64,000 nt of DNA from Dehalobacter sp. DCM. GTDB lineage: Bacteria > Bacillota > Desulfitobacteriia > Desulfitobacteriales > Syntrophobotulaceae. Numbering within the stretch: the stretch's first letter is position 1; every line of letters starts with the position of its first letter. This document shows, in pieces, positions 1 to 8,333 of this stretch. The stretch covers positions 1,302,001-1,366,000 of the forward strand of contig NZ_CP092282.1 of the NCBI RefSeq assembly GCF_024972775.1, read 5' to 3'. The position numbers and the translations under genes were made by a program. The notes under the pieces were generated by a model. The model was not told the origin of the DNA. It did not search any database and was given only the letters and a program-made list of their open reading frames with translations.

Positions 1-494
1 CAACCCTGGCTTCACTCAAAGGATTTTCTTTGGAACAAAGCTTAAGCATAGGGACAGCCTATATGTGCGGGGCTCCGCTAGGATTAATGGTTGTTTCTTT
101 TTTTGCTGATAAGGGTGGGCGTAAGATTCCCTTAACTGTCTGGATCTTTTTTATGGCTATGATGGCGTTTATCTATGCGCATATTAATGTATATATTGCA
201 ACGCTGATCATGGCAATACTACTGAATGCAACATTGATGGGTATGAGCAGCATGCAGACCGCATATATACCGGAACATTATCCCACGAAAATGCGGAATA
301 CAGCAGTCGGTACAATTAATGCGTTTTATCGGCTGGCCGTTTCTCTCTCGCAACTGTTTATCCCTGTTATCGTGTCCGGATATGGCGAAAAGGGCTTGTT
401 TATTATTCTTGCGGTGATGTTGGTGCTTGCTTCTATCATACTGTTAACATTTGGTGAACGAACGGGTGGAATCTCATTGGAACTAATCGAATAA
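1..494 (+). CDS. MFS transporter, C-terminal part (5' end outside window)
   Basis: The reading frame is open from base 3 back through the window edge, so this is the last ~163 residues of a larger major facilitator superfamily permease. The visible part has about five hydrophobic helices, a DKGGRK loop typical of the MFS conserved cytoplasmic turn, and a final GERTGG-xSLE tail. The same layout (GGRK loop, GERTxxxSLE tail) occurs in the MFS gene at 29563-30903, so the two are probably paralogues. Substrate unknown. It ends ahead of a convergent LysR gene, with a bidirectional terminator between them. Confidence 0.8.
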   Translation, partial: TLASLKGFSLEQSLSIGTAYMCGAPLGLMVVSFFADKGGRKIPLTVWIFFMAMMAFIYAHINVYIATLIMAILLNATLMGMSSMQTAYIPEHYPTKMRNTAVGTINAFYRLAVSLSQLFIPVIVSGYGEKGLFIILAVMLVLASIILLTFGERTGGISLELIE

Positions 495-547
495 TAAGCG
501 TGATGACTTAACGCAAAAGAATAACGCTGAAGAAGATTAACGTGTTA

Positions 548-588
548 AAAAGGATCTGAATCTCATCATTTGAGAATCTGGTCCTTTT
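548..588. terminator. Bidirectional intrinsic terminator
   Basis: An 18-bp imperfect stem beginning AAAAGGA and ending TCCTTTT lies between two convergent genes. It is A-rich on the left and T-rich on the right, so it can terminate both the MFS transcript and the minus-strand LysR transcript. Confidence 0.7.
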
Positions 589-602
589 GTTGTGATATTG
601 TC

Positions 603-1535
603 TTAACAGTTTGCTTTAAGAATATTTATAAACACTTTAGCAGCAGCAGACAAGGCACTTTGACTATTTACAATATAACCGCAATAAAAATTGAGCTTAT
701 CACTAATTGGAATGGCGATAATTTCTTCGGGGTTTTCGTCCATGCTCTTCCTTAAAGTATATCTATTGGAAAAACCGACAGCGAACCCTTCAGAGATAAC
801 TTTATTTCGGGTTGGAATATTATCAGAATCCATAATAACCTTTGGTTCACCATATATATGTTTATTAGCCATAATGTGATTGAGAACGATATTATTCTTA
901 GAATCCATATAAATGACGAGAGGATAATTGAGCAATTCCTTTATAGAAACAGATTTTCTGGAAGCTAAAGGAGAGTCTTTGGATACTAGTGCATAAATGG
1001 GATTTGAAAATAATTTATAAAATTTAACGTGATTTTCGGTGCCTAAAAAGTTAGTTTTGCTTTCTTTTTCTAACATAATTAAGCCAACTTCTGAAGCGCC
1101 AGTCACCACAGCTTCGATTACTTGTCCGGTATGACCTTCGCGTAAACTTAATTTGATATTGGGGTACATCTTGCATAAAAAAGTAGTTACCTTTGGTAAT
1201 ATATCGATATTAAATGGTGTAGTACTATAAATTGCTAAAGAACCTTCCAATTCGAAGGATTTCGCAGCCGGGTTATCCAGTGTTTGCAGTTTGAGTGCTG
1301 AAAGATCGTTAAGATAATGGCTGCTTAACTCCAAATATTTTTGACCAGCCTCGGTAAGGCAGACACCCTTTTTCGTGCGATTCAACAGCTTAAAACCAAG
1401 CTCGTTTTCTAAGCGGGCAATCGAACTGCTTATTCCCTGGGGTGAGATGTGTAATACTTTACTGGCCAGAGACATCGATTCTGTTTTAGCCAGTTCCATT
1501 AGAATTTCCAAATGATCCGCACGAATTTTAATCAC
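603..1535 (-). CDS. LysR family transcriptional regulator
   Basis: A LysR-type regulator of about 307-310 aa: N-terminal winged HTH (residues ~5-65, with SMSLASKVLHISPQGISSS as the recognition region) and a C-terminal periplasmic-binding-protein-like effector domain. It is a close paralogue of the LysR gene at 26740-27657; both have HLEIL-ELA, QGISSSIARLE and PFNI-ILP. The start is unusual. The GTG at 1535 almost abuts the AAGGAG ribosome binding site, whereas the codon aligned with the paralogue's ATG is an ATT at 1524-1526 with normal spacing. It lies next to an MFS transporter (paralogue pairing repeated at 26.7-31 kb), suggesting transporter control. Effector unknown. Confidence 0.85.
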   Translation of the reverse strand: MIKIRADHLEILMELAKTESMSLASKVLHISPQGISSSIARLENELGFKLLNRTKKGVCLTEAGQKYLELSSHYLNDLSALKLQTLDNPAAKSFELEGSLAIYSTTPFNIDILPKVTTFLCKMYPNIKLSLREGHTGQVIEAVVTGASEVGLIMLEKESKTNFLGTENHVKFYKLFSNPIYALVSKDSPLASRKSVSIKELLNYPLVIYMDSKNNIVLNHIMANKHIYGEPKVIMDSDNIPTRNKVISEGFAVGFSNRYTLRKSMDENPEEIIAIPISDKLNFYCGYIVNSQSALSAAAKVFINILKANC

Positions 1536-1581
1536 TCCTTAATATGGCGCAGAGGAGAGCACACTTGCATTTAATTTCAAG

Positions 1582-3681
1582 CTAGGTTAGAGAATATCTT
1601 TTCATCTTACGATACACTGTTGATCGACTTATTCCTAATTCTTTTGATACTTTCGAGATGTCATGATTATGTTCTTTAAGTAGTTTTACTAACATTGTTT
1701 TTTCGATATTGTGAATTGTTCCAAAGGTATCCATGCCTTCGTTGCTAGAAATCACCGACTGTGGATTGGATTGGCGTATGGCTTGAATGATAATATCCGG
1801 CATATGTTCCGGTAATAGAGTTAGGTGGTTGCGGCTTTTAGCTATGGTTAACATGTAGAGGACAACATTCTCGAGTTGACGGACATTACCGGGCCAATCA
1901 TATTCTTCTAGGATTTGGAGTGCTTTGTTTGAAATAGAAAACGGTTTTATCGCGTTTAGGCGGCAATAATCATCCATGAAGTACGAAACTAATAAACGAA
2001 TATCGCCTTTGCGATCACGCAGGGGTGGAATATTAATAGGGAACATGGATATGCGATAAAAGAGGTCAGGACGAAAATGGCCTTTTTCCATCAAGTCTTT
2101 TAGATCCTGGTTAGTCGCTGTGATTAAATTAAATTCGACTTTGTGGGAGACGTGATCACCAATGCGTGTTATCTGTTTATCTTGAAGTACGCGTAATAAG
2201 ACGGATTGAAGCTCATAGGGCATATCGCCGATTTCATCCAAAAATAAGGTACCACCGTCAGCCATTTCGATTTTCCCCTTACGGCCTTTTTTGTCGCTTC
2301 CGGTAAACGAACCGGCGGTATACCCGAATAACTCACTGCTGATGAGCTCTCGAGGTATTGCCGCACAGTTTATCGCGACAAACGGACCCTCTTTACCCTG
2401 ATAATTGTGAATTGCTTTGGCGAATAATTCTTTACCGGTACCACTTTCTCCAGTTAAAAGAATATTCCCATTGGAGTTAGCAAAACAAATCGCTTGATCG
2501 ATTGCATTACGGAAGGCATCGCTTTCCCCGATCAGATTGTGAAAGCTGTCGGCAGGTGGCGGCTCGTTACTTTTAATACTAACTTGGTTCAATTCTTGAA
2601 CGTCAAAAAAATGAAGAATAGAACAGGGATGACCGTCAACCGTAAACGGACTAATCTGAATAGAATAACGGCATGTTTCTGTTGATAAAAATATGGATTC
2701 GGTTATAGTCGATTGGAGCTGCTTTTGAATGGATGTTATTACTTTTGAATTTCTCGGGAGGTAAGTTTTAATATTGTTAGATTGTCCATCTTTAGGCACT
2801 GTTGTAAAAAACCGTTGCCCAGATGAATTAACACCGATAATAATCCCGATCGGGTCGACGACAAGGATTGGTGGATCAGCTACAAGCTGTGAAGTGTGTT
2901 CCTTCGAAGGGACGAGGAAGTGCTTGCCGGGGGGCGGCAGGATGCTGGTCTGGATTCTGTACGCCAACAGGAGCGCTTGCGTAAATATGTTGGATACTTT
3001 TTCTTCAACAGCTTTTCCCCAAAACTGCTCTTTTTCCTCATATGCCAAAGTGAGAACCGCAGCGAGTGAACCGTTAGCATCAAAAATTGGCGTAGAGGCA
3101 CTGTTCATATTCAGATCACTTTCTAAATAATGTTCCGGTCCAAAAACGATTGAAGGACGTAATGATCTTTTACAAAGTAAATGAGAAGTTAAACCGCTTT
3201 TAAGTATCTCTTTTGGTTCATCGCTAAAAAGGAGCTCTTGAACCGAATAGGTTTGAATACCACTTTCAGTCTTGCGAAAAAAGTAAGTATTTTGCCGGTC
3301 GTGGATATTAATAAAGATCGGCATATTATTAAATTCTCCAAGGTCAGTCACGGTAGGCAATACAATCTCGGCAAAAGGCATAATATTTTTCATAATGAGA
3401 TTATCATTCGCAGGATCAGGGGTTTTATCTGAAGGACGCAAACCCATCTTATACGATTCAATCCAGACCTTTTTGATCTCTGCAGATGGGTATTCTGAAG
3501 CCATAACAGCATCAAAGTCTTCTTCAAGCAAAGCTTTTTTACAGCGAATAGTACATTCCCACCGTTCCTTGGTCATTGGACTATGGTCAATATTCCAAAA
3601 GGTAGTTTGTTGCATATTCGGCGTAATCATTTGTTTCAATGCTTTAACAAATTTTTTATGATCAGCCATGTTAACGGGCAT
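1582..3681 (-). CDS. Sigma-54 dependent enhancer-binding regulator (AcoR-like)
   Basis: Activator of sigma-54 promoters, 699 aa from the ATG at 3681 (GGAGG eight bases upstream; a TTG at 3696 is also open). Order: N-terminal sensory GAF-like region (~90-250), a PAS-like segment (~270-370), the AAA+ domain (Walker A GESGTGKE, Walker B GTLFLDEIGDM, arginine-finger region), and a C-terminal Fis-type HTH (VSKELGISRSTVYRKM). The sigma-54 contact loop reads GSFTGS instead of the usual GAFTGA. It is divergent from a molybdopterin oxidoreductase gene carrying a -24/-12 promoter, and three more such promoters occur in the window, so it is the obvious candidate activator. The signal it senses is unknown. 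Confidence 0.9.
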   Translation of the reverse strand: MPVNMADHKKFVKALKQMITPNMQQTTFWNIDHSPMTKERWECTIRCKKALLEEDFDAVMASEYPSAEIKKVWIESYKMGLRPSDKTPDPANDNLIMKNIMPFAEIVLPTVTDLGEFNNMPIFINIHDRQNTYFFRKTESGIQTYSVQELLFSDEPKEILKSGLTSHLLCKRSLRPSIVFGPEHYLESDLNMNSASTPIFDANGSLAAVLTLAYEEKEQFWGKAVEEKVSNIFTQALLLAYRIQTSILPPPGKHFLVPSKEHTSQLVADPPILVVDPIGIIIGVNSSGQRFFTTVPKDGQSNNIKTYLPRNSKVITSIQKQLQSTITESIFLSTETCRYSIQISPFTVDGHPCSILHFFDVQELNQVSIKSNEPPPADSFHNLIGESDAFRNAIDQAICFANSNGNILLTGESGTGKELFAKAIHNYQGKEGPFVAINCAAIPRELISSELFGYTAGSFTGSDKKGRKGKIEMADGGTLFLDEIGDMPYELQSVLLRVLQDKQITRIGDHVSHKVEFNLITATNQDLKDLMEKGHFRPDLFYRISMFPINIPPLRDRKGDIRLLVSYFMDDYCRLNAIKPFSISNKALQILEEYDWPGNVRQLENVVLYMLTIAKSRNHLTLLPEHMPDIIIQAIRQSNPQSVISSNEGMDTFGTIHNIEKTMLVKLLKEHNHDISKVSKELGISRSTVYRKMKRYSLT

Positions 3682-4090
3682 CGTTTTTTCCTCCAAGACG
3701 AACTATCAGAAAAATTACTAACTTGTATATCCTAGTATTATTCTACCATTTTATTAAACAAAAAGACATCCTTACCACGAAAATATTGTAAATACGCGTT
3801 AATTACTCTCCGTAGTTCAATTTGCGACTGTCTCATTACCTAAGTGCAATATGCTACACGAGTCATTTTTTATCTTGATAGGACGATGTTGAATAAATAT
3901 ATTCACTTTGCTTTTTGTATTGATGGAATCTATTAAAAAGTCTTGTATTTAGCAAAGAAACAGAGTGTAAATCGCTCGTGCTTTGAATAAATTTTAAAAT
4001 TACTTAATATGAGTTTTATTATGGCATGAATTTTGCAATGTATACTGGCGTAGGCAATATCCTAAACAACGATTAATTGGAGGAATTCTA
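3682..4090. other. Divergent regulatory region between EBP gene and molybdoenzyme
   Basis: About 400 AT-rich bases without a gene. It holds the sigma-54 promoter at 4022-4037 and a short inverted repeat TGAATA-N4-TATTCA at 3890-3905, about 120 bp upstream, a plausible distance for an enhancer. I could not find a second copy of this repeat upstream of the other sigma-54 promoters, so its role as an activator site is only a suggestion. Confidence 0.4.
4022..4037 (+). promoter_or_regulatory. Sigma-54 (-24/-12) promoter of the molybdoenzyme operon
   Basis: TGGCATGAATTTTGCA matches the RpoN consensus TGGCAC-N5-TTGCA, with GG at 4023-4024 and GC at 4035-4036, exactly ten bases between. It lies ~50 bp ahead of the start codon at 4091, and the divergent gene encodes a sigma-54 activator. 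Confidence 0.85.
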
Positions 4091-6361
4091 ATGGCAAAAC
4101 TACATTGGAAAGAAAATGCTGCTCCAGCCGTTACAGAATTAGAAGACGGTACTAAGATCTATCGTACCAATGCTTGGTCACCCCCTGGGTGTCATGCGGT
4201 CGGCTGTGGTCTGCGTATTTTTGTGAAAGACGGTGAACTTCAGAAAGTAGAAGGTGATCCCGATCAGCCGATTACCAAAGGTCGTCTGTGTGTTCGCTGT
4301 TTAACGATGAAAGAATATTTCTATCATCCGGATAGAATCAAGTATCCCATGAAACGCGTCGGGAAACGCGGTGAAAACAAGTGGCAGCGTATTACCTGGG
4401 ATGAAGCATATGACACCATCGTGGAGAAGTATCATGAGTGTGTAGAAAAGTGGGGTGTCAATTCGGTTTCGGTTTTTGCCGGCACCGGACGTGAAGCCTG
4501 CCGCTACCATACGCCTCTTTGTCTGGGTGTCTTCGGCAGTAAAACGATTGTACATCCCAATAGTGGTTGGTCTTGTCTTGTCCCCCGACAGGCAGTGATG
4601 ACATGGATTCTCGGCAGTGCTTATGTCGATTTTGACTATGCCGCCGGGTTACCCTTGCGCTACGATGATCCCAATTGGGAACCTCCAAAATATATGCTTA
4701 TATGGGGACGTGATCCCTTGCGCTGCAACGCGGATGGCATGTGGGGGCATTCTATGGTTGAACTTATGAAGCTGGGTACGAAACTTATTACGGTCGATCC
4801 ACGTGCTAACTGGTTGGCAACGCGATCAGAGTACCATCTCCAGCTACGCCCCGGCACGGATGCTGCGTTGGCGCTGGCGATCCTTGATGCCGTCATCAAG
4901 ACAGATAAATATGATAAAGAATTTGTGGAGAAATGGTGTTATGGTTTTGACGAACTGGCCGAAAGGGCAGCACAGCATAGTCCGGAATGGGCAGAAAAGA
5001 TAACTGGCGTACCGGCCGAAGATATCTATGCAATCGCAGAATGTCTTGTCCAGAAACCTTCCAGCGCATGCGTGGGTTTGGCTATTGACCAAAATCCGAA
5101 TACGATTCAAATCGGACATGCCCTTTACAGCATTTTTGCGATCACGGGCAATATGGACATCCCTGGAGGCTTGTTTATGGGACAGCCGTCGATTTTCCCC
5201 GGCCGTGCCCAGGACAAGAAATCAAGTGAAATACATGAGGAACCGGAAGAAGAATTTGAAGGTATCGGCTATAAGGAATTCCCTGCAATTCCACTGATCG
5301 TCAATACCACTCATCCTGACTGCACCCTGGATACCTTGGAAACAGGCAGGCCTTATCCAATCAAGTTTGCCTTTATCCAGAGTTCAAACTTACTCGCTTC
5401 CTCTATTGTTGTTCAGCCTTCCAGATGGTATGAGGCCATGCGGAAACTGGAGTTTATTGTAGCATCTGATATTTTCATGAATCCAACGATTGCCGGTTTA
5501 GCAGATATTGTCTTGCCAATCTCCACCTCGCTTGAACACGAAGGAATAATTACCCGTACCGGGGCCTCCCAACCCGGACAGTTCAGTGCCATTGTCAAAG
5601 TCATGGAGAATTATGGTGAGACAAAGAGTGACCTGGAAATCTGCCTTGATTTGTACCACCGCCTGCATCCGGACAGTGACGATCCGCGCTGGAAGGATAC
5701 TGACAGTTATCTCAGCAGCGATTTAGCGCGGATCAATGGTGCGAATGTAACTTTTCCGGAGCTAAGAGAACGTGTTTCAGGCCAGTATGAATTGGAATAC
5801 CGCAAATATGAAAAAGGGCTGCTGCGCCCGGACGGTGAACCCGGATTCAATACGATAACTGGTAAAATTGAATTGTTCAGTACCATGCTGGGGGCACTTG
5901 ATGAGGACCCGCTTCCGTACTATCAAGAGCCAAAATTCAGTGCAGTTTCTCGGCCGGATATGGCCAAAGATTACCCGATGACCATGACCACAGGGGCAAG
6001 GCGTTTTACCTCCTTCCATTCGGAACACCGGCAGATTAAGACATTGCGGGAGATACACCCCTGGCCGACGGTGGAAATCAATTCTAAGACAGCTGAAGCC
6101 AAAGGGATTACAGAAGGATCCTGGGTCTATGTGGAAAATCCCTGGGGCAGAGCCAAACTTAATGCGCATTTGACCCCAACTTTAATAGAAGATGTCGTTT
6201 CCATGGATCACGGCTGGTGGTATCCGGAAAAAGGTGAGGAAGATATGTTTGATGTTTGGGATTGCAACATAAATAATTTGATTCCGAATAAGGAAAACGG
6301 CAAACTTGGTTTTGGTACCCATTTTAAATGCATGCCCTGTACTATTTACAGAGCGGAATAA
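4091..6361 (+). CDS. Molybdopterin oxidoreductase, DMSO reductase family catalytic subunit
   Basis: A 756-aa bis-pterin Mo/W enzyme. The N-terminus has Cys34, Cys39, Cys67 and Cys70 (SPPGCHAVGCG, then RLCVRC), a [4Fe-4S] region, followed by the core (WDEAYD, IWGRDP, TVDPRANWLATRSE, LRPGTDAALALAI) and a C-terminal pterin-binding domain (~630-756). There is no Tat or Sec signal, so it is probably cytoplasmic. It has the SPPGCH-type N-terminus I associate with a branch that includes catechol dehydroxylases (family memory, not searched). The Fe-S partner follows 21 bp downstream. A close paralogue begins at 62765. Position 27 is Asn here but Cys in that paralogue. Substrate not determinable from sequence. 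Confidence 0.9.
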   Translation: MAKLHWKENAAPAVTELEDGTKIYRTNAWSPPGCHAVGCGLRIFVKDGELQKVEGDPDQPITKGRLCVRCLTMKEYFYHPDRIKYPMKRVGKRGENKWQRITWDEAYDTIVEKYHECVEKWGVNSVSVFAGTGREACRYHTPLCLGVFGSKTIVHPNSGWSCLVPRQAVMTWILGSAYVDFDYAAGLPLRYDDPNWEPPKYMLIWGRDPLRCNADGMWGHSMVELMKLGTKLITVDPRANWLATRSEYHLQLRPGTDAALALAILDAVIKTDKYDKEFVEKWCYGFDELAERAAQHSPEWAEKITGVPAEDIYAIAECLVQKPSSACVGLAIDQNPNTIQIGHALYSIFAITGNMDIPGGLFMGQPSIFPGRAQDKKSSEIHEEPEEEFEGIGYKEFPAIPLIVNTTHPDCTLDTLETGRPYPIKFAFIQSSNLLASSIVVQPSRWYEAMRKLEFIVASDIFMNPTIAGLADIVLPISTSLEHEGIITRTGASQPGQFSAIVKVMENYGETKSDLEICLDLYHRLHPDSDDPRWKDTDSYLSSDLARINGANVTFPELRERVSGQYELEYRKYEKGLLRPDGEPGFNTITGKIELFSTMLGALDEDPLPYYQEPKFSAVSRPDMAKDYPMTMTTGARRFTSFHSEHRQIKTLREIHPWPTVEINSKTAEAKGITEGSWVYVENPWGRAKLNAHLTPTLIEDVVSMDHGWWYPEKGEEDMFDVWDCNINNLIPNKENGKLGFGTHFKCMPCTIYRAE

Positions 6362-6382
6362 GAAAAGGAGGGTTAAACGATT

Positions 6383-6721
6383 ATGAAGCAATACGGTCTG
6401 ATGATTGACAACGAATACTGTACCGGCTGCCATAGCTGTGAAGTAGCCTGTAAAAATGAGCATAACCTTCCGTTAGGGCAATGGGGTATTAAGGTCCTGG
6501 AACTGGGACCGTGGAAATTGATGGACGATAAACACTGGGAATATCGCTATATTCCAGTTCCGACCACTTATTGTGATCTCTGCAAAGACAGAGTTGCAGA
6601 AGGTCAAAAACCTTCCTGCGTGTTCCACTGTCTGGCCAGTGCGATGGAGTATGGTACGCTTGAAGAACTTACCGCTAAGATGGTAGCTAAAGGCAAGATG
6701 GCATCCATATTTATACCCTGA
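6383..6721 (+). CDS. 4Fe-4S electron-transfer subunit of the molybdoenzyme
   Basis: A small 112-aa protein with two cluster motifs: CTGCHSCEVAC near residue 13 and CDLCKDRVAEGQKPSCVFHC near residue 63. This is the pattern of DmsB/NrfC-type subunits, but with two clusters instead of four, and shorter than the usual ~170-200 aa. A strong AGGAGG precedes it, 21 bp after the catalytic subunit gene, so the two form an operon. It presumably passes electrons to or from the molybdoenzyme in the cytoplasm. No membrane anchor subunit is present. Confidence 0.88.
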   Translation: MKQYGLMIDNEYCTGCHSCEVACKNEHNLPLGQWGIKVLELGPWKLMDDKHWEYRYIPVPTTYCDLCKDRVAEGQKPSCVFHCLASAMEYGTLEELTAKMVAKGKMASIFIP

Positions 6722-6903
6722 TAACCCCCAGCAGTGTAGACGATAAGGAGGTGATTGAACAATAAGTTGCTATTTTCGTCGTCCATATTTGTTGTTTTTT
6801 GCATAATTAAACGGAGCTCAACCTGATTTTAAAACAACTTTGCTGCAATGAACGATGAACAATTGAGCCCATTTCTTTATGCTATTTGTTATCAATAATA
6901 CTG

Positions 6904-6919
6904 TGGCACGAATTTTGCA
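6904..6919 (+). promoter_or_regulatory. Sigma-54 (-24/-12) promoter of the methyltransferase operon
   Basis: TGGCACGAATTTTGCA is a near-perfect RpoN site, with GG at 6905-6906 and GC at 6917-6918 (ten bases between). It is almost identical to the site at 4022. It lies ~70 bp ahead of the UroD-type methyltransferase at 6991, so the methyltransferase genes form a second unit in the same regulon. Confidence 0.88.
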
Positions 6920-6990
6920 AAATACATGTAAGTCCTGATCTATGCCAATCAATAAACAAGAACTTATACTCATTATAGGAGGGAAATGGA

Positions 6991-8079
6991 ATGACTGTAC
7001 CCGCATTTGACCCGAAAGAGCTGGAAATCGTACGGCGAATTCCAGCAATGCCGGGAAAACCGGAATCTCCGGTATATAATTTCCCGGTAGCTCCAAGAGA
7101 AGCTTTTAAAGCAATGTATGATAGAAAGCCGATCTGGCAGATTACCGGGGTTGAGAGCACATTATTTACACCCAAGGTGATCCCGGATAATATTGCGCGG
7201 GCGTTTGTGTTTGACGGAACCACTGTTCCCGGAGTCAGTAACAAAACAGGCGGCAAAGATATGTTCGGAATTGATTGGGAGTATGTGGCACAGGTAGGCG
7301 GCTCGATGGTACGACCCGGAAAACCGTTACTCGAAGATGCCAATGAATGGGTGGACAAAGTGGTTTGGCCGGATATTGACACCTGGGATTGGGAAGGAAG
7401 CCAAAAAGCCAACGAGCAATATTTAAAAACCAATAATTTTGTTAACTGCATGTTTATGAATGGCTGGTATGAACGCTTGATCACCTTGATGGAGTTTGAA
7501 GGCGCTATTATTGCCGTGATTGATGAAGAACAAAAGGATGCCGTTAAAGCTTTTTTAGAAAAACTCAGCGATTTATATATCCGTATTTTAGATAAGCTTC
7601 TGACCTATTTCCCCCAGATTGATATTTTCTGTATGCATGATGATTGGGGTTCGCAGAAGGATACCTTCTTCTCACCGGAAACAGCTGCGGAAATGATCGT
7701 GCCGTATATGCGGAAAGTAACTGATTTTATCCATTCCCGTGGCAAAAAGTGCGAACTTCACAGCTGCGGTATGCTGGAAAAACAGGTTCCGAACATCATC
7801 GCGGCAGGCTGGGACTCTTGGAATCCTCAGGTTATGAATGATACACAAAAAATTTATGAACAGTATGGTGATAAAATTCTGGTTGCTGTATTACCAGATA
7901 AGTATGATCCTGCGATAACCTCCGAGGAAGAGCAGCGGGCACTGGCCAGAGCTTATGCCGATAAATTCTGCCGGCCAGAAAAACCCTCCCTGTGGAATAT
8001 GTACGGTGCGGATATGCTAACGCCAGCTTTTAGAGAAGAGCTCTATAAACAATCCAGGATCAACTACGGCAAAGGCTAA
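6991..8079 (+). CDS. UroD/MtaA-family corrinoid methyltransferase
   Basis: A 362-aa protein of the uroporphyrinogen decarboxylase-like methyltransferase family, a TIM barrel that moves methyl groups between a substrate and a corrinoid protein. It retains the family's DDWGSQKDTFFSPE segment and the zinc-type motif HSCG (His-x-Cys, in CELHSCG), with a further Cys near the C-terminus (KFCRPE), so a Zn site as in MtaA is plausible. Strong AGGAGGG ribosome site. First gene of the set that continues with the methyl-THF methyltransferase, the corrinoid protein and a second UroD homologue. It is probably a methyltransferase I for an O-, N- or S-methyl substrate; methoxylated aromatics are the usual substrates in related organisms. 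Its stop codon touches a mobile RNA-like repeat. Confidence 0.85.
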   Translation: MTVPAFDPKELEIVRRIPAMPGKPESPVYNFPVAPREAFKAMYDRKPIWQITGVESTLFTPKVIPDNIARAFVFDGTTVPGVSNKTGGKDMFGIDWEYVAQVGGSMVRPGKPLLEDANEWVDKVVWPDIDTWDWEGSQKANEQYLKTNNFVNCMFMNGWYERLITLMEFEGAIIAVIDEEQKDAVKAFLEKLSDLYIRILDKLLTYFPQIDIFCMHDDWGSQKDTFFSPETAAEMIVPYMRKVTDFIHSRGKKCELHSCGMLEKQVPNIIAAGWDSWNPQVMNDTQKIYEQYGDKILVAVLPDKYDPAITSEEEQRALARAYADKFCRPEKPSLWNMYGADMLTPAFREELYKQSRINYGKG

Positions 8080-8280
8080 CTAGTACAGCATTCTTTAATT
8101 TTCTTTACACCTCAAATCAGGTCTGCGTGCCACAGTTCCGGCGACAAGCGGAGCATGGATTGCGTAGCGCGGCTCTTTACGCCAAGGATGGCGCAAGAGC
8201 CGAAAGCGGAATGTGGCATGCAGACCAGCCCAGATTATTACATCCTTCTGTCATGGTATTTAGAGAACGTTGAACTAGTA
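8079..8280 (+). repeat. MITE-like repeat unit, copy A
   Basis: A 202-bp unit bounded by ACTAGTACA on the left and an inverted ACTAGT on the right, with the structured core at 8120-8226. Its first base is the last base of the upstream stop codon. It separates the first methyltransferase gene from the next gene of the set, so both flanking genes may be co-transcribed through it. Related units lie at 35093, 38832 and 48884. No coding capacity. Confidence 0.75.
8120..8226 (+). ncRNA. TwoAYGGAY-like structured RNA, copy A
   Basis: Outer stem GGTCTGC-G-TGCCACA pairs with TGTGGCA-T-GCAGACC. Inside are a conserved GCGACAAGCGGAGC segment, a first small hairpin with loop ATGGAT, a second hairpin (GGCTCTT...AAGAGCC) with loop AAGGAT, and then CGAAAGCGG. 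The architecture (one long stem and two AYGGAY-type terminal loops) matches my memory of the TwoAYGGAY candidate RNA of Clostridia. It may be an RNA or simply DNA secondary structure of a mobile element. Confidence 0.6.
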
Positions 8281-8333
8281 ATTATTAATTTTATTAAGTA
8301 AATAATATAAATTTATAAGGAGAACTAACTACA

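Noticed and set aside
6722-6780. AAGGAGGTG at about 6746 as the start of a small gene between the Fe-S subunit and the methyltransferase operon
   Set aside because: No ATG, GTG or TTG at useful spacing opens a frame of meaningful length.
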